Positions 27,380-35,611 are shown, counted from the first letter of the stretch. The stretch is DNA of 64,000 nucleotides from Gymnodinialimonas ceratoperidinii (GCF_019297855.1 NZ_CP079194.1:1475501-1539500), one strand, 5' to 3'. Translations and numbers: made by a program. The notes: generated by a model not told the origin, from the letters alone.

Positions 27380-27990
27380 CTGACCTCCATTATGTTTTGC
27401 AGATCGGCGAGGATTTCGTCGGCGGGCGTGCCATAGGGCCAAGAGATCGCGAAGCCAGCCTCGGGGTCGAACAGGAACAAATTTGACGTGTGCCCCATCG
27501 TGTAGCCGTCAGGTGCGGCCGCTTCTTCGATGCGCTCAAAGAAGATCGGGAAGGTCTCCGATGTCGCAGCGATCTGATCCGGCGTGCCTGTAAGACCGAT
27601 GATGTTAGCGTCGAACGGCGGGACAAATTCGGAGAGCGCGGTCGTCGTATCCCGCGCAGGGTCGATCGTAATGAATATCGGCTGCACGTCTGCGGCGTCG
27701 TCACCTAGGTTTTCCATCACATATGCGACTTCGGACAGCGTCGTCGGGCAGATGTCTGGACAGTTGATGAAGCCGAAAAAGACCAACATCCAGCGTCCCT
27801 CAAAGTACTCATCTTGCTGCACCATCCCGCGGTGATCTGTCAGCTCAAAATCGGCGTAGAACGCAGGCCCAGACGCAGTCTGTGCGCGATCATCCCGAAG
27901 ATCTGGCCAGAGCATCAGCCATGCCGTTGCGATCGCCGACACGGCCACCAATCCCCATAGGGTTCTTCTGACAGAAAGGAGAGACAACAA
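27376..27990 (-). CDS. SCO1/SenC-type copper chaperone, copy 2
   Basis: 204 residues. The start is a TTG at 27990, because the next Met would remove the membrane anchor (about 10-28) and the MerR-type promoter lies 34 bases upstream of it. CPDICP (Cys77, Cys81) and His167 (GHTSNLFLF) complete the copper site. It differs clearly from copy 1, so the two are not a recent duplication. It is the first gene of the six-gene operon. Confidence 0.9.
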   Translation of the reverse strand: MLSLLSVRRTLWGLVAVSAIATAWLMLWPDLRDDRAQTASGPAFYADFELTDHRGMVQQDEYFEGRWMLVFFGFINCPDICPTTLSEVAYVMENLGDDAADVQPIFITIDPARDTTTALSEFVPPFDANIIGLTGTPDQIAATSETFPIFFERIEEAAAPDGYTMGHTSNLFLFDPEAGFAISWPYGTPADEILADLQNIMEVR

Positions 27991-28023
27991 GGTTTACCTG
28001 CGGTTGGTTCTTATTAGTCCCGG

Positions 28024-28054
28024 CGCATACCTCCTCTAGCAACTGGAGGTTCAA
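28024..28054 (-). promoter_or_regulatory. MerR-type promoter of the Sco-Dsb-PCuAC operon
   Basis: Read on the minus strand: TTGAAC (28054-28049), a 19-bp spacer with the dyad CTCCAG...CTAGAG, then TATGCG (28029-28024). It lies between the operon and the divergent merR gene, the usual place for a MerR target. Confidence 0.75.
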
Positions 28055-28125
28055 GCACGAAATTCATAGCGCCGCACGTGATCACGCGGACGTGATTCCA
28101 ACCCTTGTCACCGGACATGTCAAAA

Positions 28126-28151
28126 CCTACACAAACTATACATATTGTAGG
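28126..28151 (+). promoter_or_regulatory. Dyad just upstream of merR
   Basis: CCTACA (28126-28131) and TGTAGG (28146-28151) face each other across 14 bases, 10 bp before the merR ATG. It may be an autoregulatory site, but spacing differs from the four promoters, so this is tentative. Confidence 0.4.
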
Positions 28152-28160
28152 GAGTTGAGC

Positions 28161-28589
28161 ATGCTCACGATCGGAACCTTGGCGAAGAAAACCGGCACGA
28201 AGGTGCAGACCATCCGCTATTACGAACAGATCGGGCTGATGCCGGAGCCGGGCCGGACAGAAGGTGGGCAGCGGCGCTACAGCGAGGCAGAGCTTGACCG
28301 TCTGTCGTTCATCCGCCATTCGCGGCAACTCGGGTTTTCGCTCGACGCGATCCGTGAGTTGCTCGATCTCAGCGACGACCCCAACAGGTCTTGCGAGGAC
28401 GCTGATGCCATCGCACGCCGCCAGCTTAAGCAGGTGGAGCAGCGCATGGCACGCCTGAAGGCGTTGCGTGCCGAACTCAAACGCATGGTGCACGAATGCA
28501 GCGGTGGGCGAAGTGCCGATTGCCGCGTGCTGGAGGTGCTGCGCGATCACTCCGAATGCCTGACCGAACATAATGAAATTGGTGCCTAG
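28161..28589 (+). CDS. MerR-family divalent-metal regulator (ZntR/CadR/PbrR-like)
   Basis: 142 residues from the ATG at 28161 (GGGAG ribosome site). The winged helix (1-70; [30 protein letters not shown]) is followed by the dimer helix and a metal loop. Cys78 at the start of the dimer helix marks divalent-metal sensors (Cu+ sensors have Ser there); His111, Cys113 and Cys121 supply the loop ligands. It is divergent from the Sco operon promoter. Likely metals are Zn, Cd or Pb. Confidence 0.88.
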   Translation: MLTIGTLAKKTGTKVQTIRYYEQIGLMPEPGRTEGGQRRYSEAELDRLSFIRHSRQLGFSLDAIRELLDLSDDPNRSCEDADAIARRQLKQVEQRMARLKALRAELKRMVHECSGGRSADCRVLEVLRDHSECLTEHNEIGA

Positions 28590-28590
28590 A

Positions 28591-28917
28591 ATGCCCGCCG
28601 CGTTGGTCTATCCGCTGGCCGCCTTGGCCGAAATCGCGGGGTGTTTCGCCATCTGGAGCTGGTGGCGGTTGGGCGCGTCTCCGGCATTGCTTTTGCCTGG
28701 TATTGGAGCGCTGGTGGTTTTCGGTTGGCTTCTGGCGCAAGTCGAAACGGTCGCCGCGGGCCGCGCCTACGCAGCGTATGGCGGGGTCTACATTGCAGCG
28801 TCGGTGTTGTGGATGTGGTTGGCAGAGGGTCAGAGGCCCGACAGATGGGACGTTCTTGGCACTGTTATTTGCCTGATGGGTGCCGCGATCATTCTTGGTG
28901 CCCTGCGGAGCGGTTGA
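28591..28917 (+). CDS. ynfA: UPF0060 (YnfA) small membrane protein
   Basis: 108 residues from the ATG at 28591, the usual family length; an ATG at 28573 overlapping merR is possible. Four membrane helices and the family patterns [37 protein letters not shown] and [18 protein letters not shown] are clear. YnfA resembles small multidrug resistance proteins; its substrate is not settled. It follows merR by one base, suggesting cotranscription. Confidence 0.9.
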   Translation: MPAALVYPLAALAEIAGCFAIWSWWRLGASPALLLPGIGALVVFGWLLAQVETVAAGRAYAAYGGVYIAASVLWMWLAEGQRPDRWDVLGTVICLMGAAIILGALRSG

Positions 28918-28926
28918 AATTAGGCC

Positions 28927-28957
28927 TTGAAGCTATAGTAACTGTAGCAACTAGGTA
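28927..28957 (+). promoter_or_regulatory. MerR-type promoter of the transglutaminase-CDF operon
   Basis: TTGAAG (28927-28932), a 19-bp spacer with the dyad CTATAG...CTGTAG, and TAGGTA (28952-28957). The start codon is 30 bases downstream, matching the zntA and copA promoters. Confidence 0.7.
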
Positions 28958-28986
28958 GGGTCCAGTTAGATTCTGGGAGTCCAACC

Positions 28987-29757
28987 TTGGCCGACGAACA
29001 TACCCACCTTGCCGCAACCCGACTGCTTGATTTCGACGGGCTCGCAATTGCCGGCCTGATCTGTGCTCGCCGCTGGAAGGTTCTTTCCCGACATAACCAG
29101 ATCGGCGCCGCCTACGACTTTGTGCGCAACGAGATTAGCTTCGGATACAATCGGGCAGATGATATCCCGGCGTCCGAGGTCCTAGCCAACGGTTACGGCC
29201 AATGCAACACGAAGGGCACGCTTTTGATGGCGCTGCTGCGCGGTCTTGGTGTTGCGTGCAGACTGCACGGCTTCACCATTCACAAAGCGCTGCAGCGTGG
29301 GGTGGTTCCTGAGTTGGTCTATCCGCTGGCGCCAAGAGAAATCTTGCACTCCTGGGTTGAAGTGAAGACCGAGAATGGCTGGATCAATCTTGAAGGCTTT
29401 ATCCTTGACGCAACCTTCCTTGCATCTTTGCAGCACGAATTTAGCGCAACCGATGACTTGTGCGGCTACGGGGCCGGAACAGGGTGTTTAAGCGCCCCGC
29501 CGGTTGAGTGGGTGGGTCAAGATACGTTTATCCAGAAGAGTGGTATCGCCAAAGATTTTGGAATCTTCGATACACCTGACGCATTCTACCTAAGCCACAG
29601 TCAAGACTTTGGAACCGTTCGCAATTGGCTGTATCGCCACTTGATCCGCCATTGGATGAACGCACGGGTGCGCGCGATCCGGCGCGGGGATGTGCCTCGA
29701 ATGCCGGGCGGCGCCCTGCCAAACCACAGCCATCGGGATACGAACCATGCCGCATGA
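28987..29757 (+). CDS. Cytosolic transglutaminase-like cysteine enzyme
   Basis: 256 residues from a TTG start with GGGAG 7 bases upstream; no ATG is available before the domain. The transglutaminase/protease fold shows the full triad: Cys73 (NGYGQCNTKG), His121 (EILHSWVEV) and Asp141 (FILDATF). No signal peptide or membrane helix is seen, so it should act in the cytoplasm. It is under a MerR-type promoter and overlaps the next CDF gene by 11 bases. The substrate is unknown; amide cleavage of a peptide or chelator is possible. Confidence 0.8.
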   Translation: MADEHTHLAATRLLDFDGLAIAGLICARRWKVLSRHNQIGAAYDFVRNEISFGYNRADDIPASEVLANGYGQCNTKGTLLMALLRGLGVACRLHGFTIHKALQRGVVPELVYPLAPREILHSWVEVKTENGWINLEGFILDATFLASLQHEFSATDDLCGYGAGTGCLSAPPVEWVGQDTFIQKSGIAKDFGIFDTPDAFYLSHSQDFGTVRNWLYRHLIRHWMNARVRAIRRGDVPRMPGGALPNHSHRDTNHAA

Positions 29758-30691
29758 CCACGGCCACGTACATATTGACCCGAACTCCGGCGACCGTCGC
29801 GTCTCAATCGCTATCTGGGCGAACGGTCTTCTAACGGTCGCGCAGATCGTGGGTGGGGTGCTCTCGGGCAGCCTCGCACTAATTGCGGATGCACTACACA
29901 ACTTCTCGGACATGGCATCTTTGGTCATCGCGTTTGCGGCGCGCAAGATCGGTCGCCGTTCTGCTGACGAGAATATGACCTTCGGCTATGGCCGGATCGA
30001 GATCGTGGCTGCGCTAATCAATTACACGACGCTCATCCTTGTCGGGGTCTACCTGATCTATGAGGGCGGAATGCGCATGATCGATCCACCGGAAGTGCAG
30101 GGCTGGACGGTCGTGATCATTGGGGGTGTTGCGCTGGTTGTCGATACGTTGACGGCGCTGCTGACCTATTCGATGCAGAAAAGCAGCGTGAATATCCGCG
30201 CTCTGTTTCTTCACAACTTGTCTGATGCGCTTGCTTCGGTGGCGGTCATCGTGGGCGGATCGCTGATCATCCTCTACGACATGCGGTGGGTTGATCCGGC
30301 CACCACCATCGGCATCGCGCTCTACATTCTGTACTTGGCGGTTACGGAAATTGGAGGTCCGATCCGAACCCTGATGCTCGGCAGTCCGCCTGATATGGAT
30401 AACGCCGCGGTCGTCGACGCGATGCGCGGTGTAGACGGTGTCGCAGACGTTCATCACGTCCACCTTTGGCAGATGCAGGAACATGAAGTGGCGCTGGATT
30501 GCCACGTCGTTCTGACAGCCGATGCTTGGTCACAGAGCGAGTCCGTAAAAGGCGTGATCAAGGATCGGTTGAAGGATGACTTCGGCATCACCCATTCCTG
30601 TTTGGAATTTGAACACGAGGACCGTGCCCATAAAAACGTCGACCTTTATGGTCACGGCGATACAAGCGAAAGGGAGGCAAATGGTCACTGA
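29747..30691 (+). CDS. CDF-family metal efflux transporter (canonical site)
   Basis: 314 residues from the ATG at 29747 (MPHDHGHVH), preferred over an ATG at 29690 lying deeper in the previous gene. Six helices with intact metal pairs HNFSD (TM2) and HNLSD (TM5), a His-rich start, and a C-terminal cytoplasmic domain with HHVHLWQMQEHEVALDCH. It fits Zn2+/Cd2+/Co2+ export by proton exchange, like CzcD/ZitB. Coupling to the transglutaminase-like gene is strong because of the overlap. Confidence 0.92.
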   Translation: MPHDHGHVHIDPNSGDRRVSIAIWANGLLTVAQIVGGVLSGSLALIADALHNFSDMASLVIAFAARKIGRRSADENMTFGYGRIEIVAALINYTTLILVGVYLIYEGGMRMIDPPEVQGWTVVIIGGVALVVDTLTALLTYSMQKSSVNIRALFLHNLSDALASVAVIVGGSLIILYDMRWVDPATTIGIALYILYLAVTEIGGPIRTLMLGSPPDMDNAAVVDAMRGVDGVADVHHVHLWQMQEHEVALDCHVVLTADAWSQSESVKGVIKDRLKDDFGITHSCLEFEHEDRAHKNVDLYGHGDTSEREANGH

Positions 30692-30893
30692 CAGGCTGAC
30701 CATGCGTAGCCGCTCGAAGTGGTAGGAAACAGTTGTGCCGTTCAAACGTCGCGGACGGCGACCCGGCCGGTGCCATCGGTCATGTGTCGTTTGCCCACTT
30801 ATGCCCACCTAAGCTATTGATAAAAAATGGCGTTGAACATCGCGTTGATCGCTTCACTGGCATTCACGCCGAACTCATCCAGGGGCGAACCCC

Positions 30894-31643
30894 ATGACCA
30901 CCGCAACCGCCGACGCTTCTGCATCTCGGCCTCGGATCTTCGTTCTCGACATCGCGCGGGTCGCGGCGCTTTTGGCGATGGCGGTGTTTCACTTCGTGTT
31001 CGATTTGGAAATTTTCGGCTATGTCGAACCCGGCACGACCGGCGCCGGCTTTTGGCGTGGTCTTGCCGTAGCTTCCGCAGGATCCTTCGTTTTTCTTGCG
31101 GGCGTTGGCCTTTGGCTTTCCCACGCGAACGGCATCCGATTAGGCGCCTTTGGCAAGCGTTTGGCGATCATCGTGTCGGCGGCCGCGTTGGTGTCCGTTG
31201 CGACCTACATCGCGTTTCCCGACGCCTTTGTCTTTTTCGGTATCCTGCACTCGATTGCGCTGTGCAGCGTTTTGGGCCTTGCCGCCCTGCGCCTGCCGAT
31301 CTTGATCATCGCGATCCTCGCCGTTGCAGTATTCTTCGCGCCGGACTTCGCGGCATCCCCGGTCTTCAATGCGCCGTGGCTATGGTGGACAGGCCTGCAG
31401 ACGATCCAACTGAGCACCGTGGACTATGAGCCTATCTTCCCATGGTTTGCGGCCTTCTTGGCGGGCATGGCCGTGGCGAAATTGGCATCGCGTTCAGGAT
31501 ATTGGGAGCAGCTCTCCACAACCAAGTCGTCGCGCACGATGCGCGTGTTCGGGTTCTTCGGACGGCACACGCTCGTGGTCTATTTGATCCACCAACCCAT
31601 ATTGATATCCATCGTTTGGGCGGCCACACAGGTCCTGCGATAG
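30894..31643 (+). CDS. DUF1624-type membrane protein
   Basis: 249 residues with about seven membrane helices, opening with RIFVLDIARVAALLAMAVFHFVFDLEIFGY. This start and the FGRHTLVVYLIHQPI end are typical of DUF1624, related to heparan-alpha-glucosaminide N-acetyltransferase-type membrane acyltransferases. The function here is unknown. It ends 18 bases before an IS3-family element but has a natural-looking C-terminus, so it is probably intact. Confidence 0.82.
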   Translation: MTTATADASASRPRIFVLDIARVAALLAMAVFHFVFDLEIFGYVEPGTTGAGFWRGLAVASAGSFVFLAGVGLWLSHANGIRLGAFGKRLAIIVSAAALVSVATYIAFPDAFVFFGILHSIALCSVLGLAALRLPILIIAILAVAVFFAPDFAASPVFNAPWLWWTGLQTIQLSTVDYEPIFPWFAAFLAGMAVAKLASRSGYWEQLSTTKSSRTMRVFGFFGRHTLVVYLIHQPILISIVWAATQVLR

Positions 31644-31679
31644 AGCCGTTTCGAAATGCACTGAGGTGCCCCTAGTTTC

Positions 31680-32598
31680 CTAGACACCTGCCTCTCTCAG
31701 TTTCTGCTGTCTTCTTTCGAAGTCAACGGGCGACAGCATGCCGTTGTTCGTGTGCTTGCGCTTTGGGTTGTAGAACATCTCGATGTACTCGAACACGTCC
31801 TTCCGCCCGGCCTCTCGGGTCACATAGGTCTGTCTTCTGATCCGTTCCCGTTTGAGCAGCTGGAAGAAGCTCTCCGCCACTGCGTTGTCATGGCAGTTTC
31901 CACGTCGGCTCATGCTGGCTTCCAGATCATGCTGCGACAGGAATGTACGCCATTCGCGACTCGAGAACTGGCTGCCCTGATCCGAGTGAACCAGGACGGT
32001 GTCCTTCGGATTCCTACGCCAGACGGCCATGAGCAACGCCTGTAGGGTCAACTCCGTCGTCATGCGGGGCTGCATCGACCAGCCGACAACCCGTCGAGAG
32101 AACAGGTCGATGACGACGGACAGATACGACCAGCCTTCGTGCGTTCGGATGTAGGTAATGTCCACTGCCCGGCAGGCGCATGCACAGCATGCTGCCGAGA
32201 GGGGGCACCCAAGTCTGATCGGGCGCATCAACTTTGAACTGACGGTCCAGCCTGTTCTCAGCAACGATCGCGGGCTTGCCACCATACCGTCCGGGACGGC
32301 GCCGATAGCCGATCTGGGCCGCGATCCCAGCAAGGCTCGCCAGTCGCGCCACCCGGTTCGGCGAGCACGTCTCGCCTTGATCACGCAGGTCGTCGTGCAG
32401 CTTGCGGTAACCGTAGACCTTACCGCTGTCCGACCAAGCATCGCGGATCAGCGTGGTCTGCCTGGCGTCCTCCTTCGCCCGTGCGCTCACCGGCTCTCTC
32501 AGCCAAGCGTAGAACCCACTTACATGGATCCGCAGCATCCGACACATGGCCCGGACGCCGAACTCCTCGCGGTGCGCCCGGATGAAGGCGTACTTCAT
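31680..32598 (-). pseudogene. IS3-family transposase orfB, frameshifted
   Basis: The upstream frame (from 32598) carries the HTH_21 region and runs to APDQTWV; the catalytic core continues in another frame as DITYIRTHEGWSYL, HSDQGSQF and SRRGNCHDNAVAESFF (D, D, E). Between them lies about 40 extra bases (near 32165-32205) that form a hairpin and break the frame. Without this insert the protein would be a complete rve-type IS3 transposase. Confidence 0.85.
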
Positions 32599-32870
32599 CG
32601 GGACTCTCGCGAGAAGTACGCCGTTGTCTTTCTTAAGATGTCGCGCTCCTCGGTGACTCGAGCCAAATCGCGCCTCAGTCGCCGGTTCTCGGCTTCATGA
32701 TCAACCCCGCCGCGCCTGGGCGCAGGCGCGCCGTAGAGCTTCAGCCACTCGTACAGAGAATACGCGCTGACGCCCAAACGCTTCGAGACCTCTCGAACCG
32801 GATACCCTCGCTCAGTGATCTGCGCGACCGCGTCCCGCTTGAAATCATCGCTGTAGTTGTTTGTCCCCAT
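32595..32870 (-). CDS. IS3-family transposase orfA
   Basis: 91 residues: an HTH_8-type region (YSDDFKRDAVAQITERGYPVREVSKRLGVSAYSLYEW) followed by a leucine-zipper-like tail (ENRRLRRDLARVTEERDILRKTTAYF). It overlaps orfB by 4 bases. OrfA binds the terminal repeats. Intact, though its partner is broken. Confidence 0.9.
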   Translation of the reverse strand: MGTNNYSDDFKRDAVAQITERGYPVREVSKRLGVSAYSLYEWLKLYGAPAPRRGGVDHEAENRRLRRDLARVTEERDILRKTTAYFSRESR

Positions 32871-33145
32871 GTCGGCCTCCTAGCCTCAAAATTAGGGGGC
32901 AAAGCGTCTACAAATCTAGGGGCACCTCACCGGCACCTGAAAACCTTCATATACTCAAGTTGATCTGTCTGATGACTTAATCTTAACGTTGGGTTGAGGC
33001 GCATAAGTTCGTACGTGCTAGCTTATGCGTTGTTTACAACCAGATCCGTGTTGTCGCCGCTTTTACGCGGAGCAAGTCAAAAGGCTTAACACGCACTCCG
33101 AAAACTCGACGCGGCTACGGTGTGCGAATTTAGGGCGCTCCTGCT

Positions 33146-33331
33146 TCAAACGATATAGCGATCCCAACTTCCATAGTGTTCCGCACTGAGTTTTCCATGG
33201 GGCGGATGCGGGGGCGAACTGCGGTCCAACCCGACAACGCGGTATGTCACGTGCAACCGCTTGACGACCGCCACGCCAAGATAACCGCTCGCTCCGGTGA
33301 CGACGATGATTGGCTTATCGGACGAGTCCAT
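33146..33331 (-). pseudogene. N-terminal fragment of an SDR/epimerase gene
   Basis: 61 residues: PIIVVTGASGYLGVAVVKRL is the Rossmann nucleotide-binding start of NAD(P)-dependent epimerase/SDR proteins, about one-fifth of normal length. After RSSPPHPPHG the family pattern is lost and a stop follows. The 3' part is missing, probably through the deletion that also removed the IS copy A target duplication. It follows a small membrane protein gene by 15 bases. Confidence 0.65.
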
Positions 33332-33346
33332 GCCCCACCTCCCGTA

Positions 33347-33466
33347 TTACTTGCGCAGATATTTAACCAAAGCAGCAATCGCCAGAACCAAGAGCACAAT
33401 GACCAGGAGCCAGCCGACCCCCATGCCAAACATCATGCCGCCGCCCATCATACCACCGTCCATCAT
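33347..33466 (-). CDS. 39-residue Met/Gly-rich single-helix membrane protein
   Basis: From the ATG at 33466 with a strong AGGAGG 6 bases upstream. The start MMDGGMMGGGMMFGMG is rich in Met, then one hydrophobic helix (about 17-34) and a Lys/Arg end. Met-rich small membrane proteins like this occur beside copper genes; a metal or membrane-stress role is only a guess. It was probably cotranscribed with the SDR gene now broken downstream. Confidence 0.7.
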   Translation of the reverse strand: MMDGGMMGGGMMFGMGVGWLLVIVLLVLAIAALVKYLRK

Positions 33467-33868
33467 TGCTTTCCTCCTAGCTGTCGCCCATTTCGACTTA
33501 GGCCCATAAGGATAGAACAACCTTCCCCCGCTGGAAGGTTCCGACATTGGTTCACCCGACTATCCCCAGCATTAAGAAGAACCCGTGATTTTCATTCGGG
33601 AAGATTGGGCAAGCCGCGCCGCTTACGATCTGCGGAGCGACAATCTAAACCGTTGGTGGAACAATGGGCGAGGTCTGCCGGATCGGCTGGATTGAGTGAA
33701 CGGCGGAAACGTCCCGCATTGCAGTCATCCACTCGCTCAAAATGCTGCAAATTGCCGCCGATGGCCGCTTCGGGGGAGCTGCGCGCGATGAAGAATGGCT
33801 TCTATCCCATTACTTAGGATTTTTCCTAAGTATCTTGATCAAGTGCCCTCGAAACCTTACAAAGGGAC
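33467..33868. other. 402-bp stretch with an arsR operator and no clear gene
   Basis: The right end holds the operator at 33811-33832. The rest has open frames on both strands but nothing recognisable. Confidence 0.5.
33811..33832 (+). promoter_or_regulatory. ArsR-type operator
   Basis: TACTTAGGA and TCCTAAGTA form a perfect 9-bp inverted repeat across a TTTT centre, 36 bases before the arsR start. Such a long dyad directly upstream is the expected autoregulatory site. Confidence 0.75.
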
Positions 33869-34210
33869 ATGTCTAAGTATTATTCGAACCTCGATCTCTG
33901 CTTCTCCGCGCTCGGTGATCCAACACGGCGTATGATCCTCCAACGCCTTGCAAGGGGTGAAGCGACGGTGAGCGAACTCGCGGAACCCCATGAAATGGCG
34001 CTGCCGTCATTCATGGAGCATCTCAAGAAACTGGAAGCAGCCAACCTCGTCAAATCGAGAAAGGAGGGGCGGACGCGGATTTGCCAATTGGCTCCTGATG
34101 CCTTCACGCCCGCGAAAGACTGGCTGAATGAACAAAATGAGATCTGGGAGGGAAGGCTCGACCGCTTTGACGACTACATCAAAAACCTCATGCAGGAGCG
34201 CAACAAATGA
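33869..34210 (+). CDS. ArsR-family regulator
   Basis: 113 residues: winged helix with ALGDPTRRMILQRLARGEATVSELAEPHEMALPSFMEHLKKLEAANLV. No ArsR metal-binding Cys pair is present, so it belongs to the metal-independent group usually paired with AHSA1/SRPBCC proteins. It overlaps such a gene by 4 bases, though that gene is cut by an IS. Confidence 0.9.
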   Translation: MSKYYSNLDLCFSALGDPTRRMILQRLARGEATVSELAEPHEMALPSFMEHLKKLEAANLVKSRKEGRTRICQLAPDAFTPAKDWLNEQNEIWEGRLDRFDDYIKNLMQERNK

Positions 34211-34392
34211 AACTGTACTCAGAAACTGACCTGACCTTCACGCGCATAATCAATGCTCCGCGTGCCCTGGTGTGGGAGTGCTGGACTACACCCGAGCATA
34301 TCAAGCACTTCTTCGTGCCAAAACCGCATGGGATCGACGCTTGCGAGATTGAGCTTCGTGTCGGCGGCAAGTTCAACACGACGATGAACGTC
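34207..34392 (+). pseudogene. AHSA1/SRPBCC-domain gene, cut by IS copy B
   Basis: About 62 residues remain: LTFTRIINAPRALVWECWTTPEHIKHFFVP and VGGKFNTTMNV are the N-terminal part of the SRPBCC (AHSA1) fold, normally about 150 residues. The family pattern ends exactly at the IS left end. The open frame runs into the IS and stops at 34509. The missing half is not found on the other side of the IS. Confidence 0.85.
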
Positions 34393-34426
34393 TGGCGTGC
34401 CCCCATCGGGTGGTCCGTTGTAATTG

Positions 34427-35422
34427 TTAGTGCATCGTTGGTCTCTGGTCCATTGGAGCGATGCTTTCCGGCGCTGGCGGTCGATATCCCAGTGCGCTGT
34501 GCGGCCTGACGGTGTTGTAGTGGATACGCCTTTGCTCAATCAGGATTTGAGCCTCCCTTAGGCTGTAGAAGATCTCGCCGTTCAACAACTCGTCGCGGAA
34601 TCGGGCGTTAAAGCTTTCGCTGTATCCGTTCTCCCAAGGCGATCCTGGTTCGATGTAGGCCGTCTTTGCTCCGACGGCAGCGATCCAGTCTCGTACCTTT
34701 TGGGCGATAAATTCGGGGCCATTGTCGGATCTTATGTATTCCGGCGGGCCGCGCAGGATGAACAGGTCCGTCAGAGCGTCCAGCACGTCCGTGGAGTTGA
34801 GCTTGCGATCGACGCGGATCATGAGCGCCTCCCTGGTGTATTCGTCGATGATGTTGAGTGTCCGGTAGACCCGACCGTCAGCGGTGCGATCCTGCACGAA
34901 GTCGTATGACCAAACGTGGTTGGGGCGTTCTGGCCGGAGTCGTACGCAGGAGCCATCGTTCAGCCAAAGCCGCCCTTTCTTCTTCTGTTTTTGCGGGACC
35001 TTCAGCCCTTCACGCCGCCAGATACGCTCGACCCACTTGTGGTTCACGTGCCAGCCCGCGTTGTTCAGCAACCCGGTCACCATCCGATATCCGTAGCGTC
35101 CGTACTGATCTGCCAGCTCGATGATATCGTCGGTCAGGCGATCTTCATCGGCATGGCCTTGCGGGACCTTACGCTGTGTGGATCGATGCTGACCCAAAGT
35201 ACGGCAGGCGCGGCGTTCAGACACGCCAAGTTCCTGCCGCACATGGTCAATGCATTTGCGACGCCGTGAAGGGCTTAGAAGTTTCCCTTTGCAGCCTCGC
35301 TCAGAATGAGCTTGTCCAGTGTCAGGTCCGACACAGCGCGCCGCAGCCGCAGGTTCTCTTTCTCCAGCTCTTTCAGACGGACCAACTGTGACCGCTGCAT
35401 CCCGCCATACAGCTTCCGCCAC
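34427..35422 (-). CDS. IS3-family transposase orfB (IS407-like)
   Basis: The frame is open from 35422, but the productive part begins around 35290 (KLLSPSRRRKCIDHV), after orfA. It has the HTH_21 region, then the rve core with D,D,E residues in WSYDFVQD, RSDNGPEF and ENGYSESFNARFRDE. OrfA and orfB are offset by -1, and AAAGGGAAAC at the overlap is a plausible slippery site giving an OrfAB fusion. Confidence 0.92.
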   Translation of the reverse strand: MAEAVWRDAAVTVGPSERAGEREPAAAARCVGPDTGQAHSERGCKGKLLSPSRRRKCIDHVRQELGVSERRACRTLGQHRSTQRKVPQGHADEDRLTDDIIELADQYGRYGYRMVTGLLNNAGWHVNHKWVERIWRREGLKVPQKQKKKGRLWLNDGSCVRLRPERPNHVWSYDFVQDRTADGRVYRTLNIIDEYTREALMIRVDRKLNSTDVLDALTDLFILRGPPEYIRSDNGPEFIAQKVRDWIAAVGAKTAYIEPGSPWENGYSESFNARFRDELLNGEIFYSLREAQILIEQRRIHYNTVRPHSALGYRPPAPESIAPMDQRPTMH

Positions 35423-35553
35423 CGATAGAATGTCTGCTGCGTTATACCGATCTGACGCACCGCCTCTGCAATCGTCGCGCCCTGTCCTTGCAGGACTTCT
35501 ACCTGCCGAAGCTTCGATACAATCTCTTCGGGTTCCTCTCTTTTCCCAGCCAT
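35275..35553 (-). CDS. IS3-family transposase orfA
   Basis: 92 residues: HTH region (EEIVSKLRQVEVLQGQGATIAEAVRQIGITQQTFYRWRK) followed by a Leu-rich coiled coil (LKELEKENLRLRRAVSDLTLDKLIL). The gene ends inside the orfB frame, ready for -1 frameshifting. Confidence 0.92.
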   Translation of the reverse strand: MAGKREEPEEIVSKLRQVEVLQGQGATIAEAVRQIGITQQTFYRWRKLYGGMQRSQLVRLKELEKENLRLRRAVSDLTLDKLILSEAAKGNF

Positions 35554-35611
35554 CGCTGATCCTCCAATTTAAGGGACAATCTATCCCAGTTGGTGGACCA
35601 CTTTCAGGGGG

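Larger units (their letters stand above)
31662..32929 (-). mobile_element. IS3-family insertion sequence, copy A
   Basis: 1268 bp. Terminal inverted repeats start TGAGGTGCCCCTAG at both ends (31662 onward and, complemented, ending 32929), with further partial matches. Inside are orfA and a broken orfB. The 3-bp flanks differ (CAC on the left, CCG on the right), so no target duplication is seen, which suggests a rearrangement after insertion. Confidence 0.85.

Noticed and set aside
31651..32932. Target-site duplication for IS copy A
   Set aside because: Flanking triplets CAC and CCG do not match at any sensible boundary.
33176..33817. 213-residue plus-strand open frame
   Set aside because: Antisense to the SDR fragment and Met-rich protein and without a recognisable domain.
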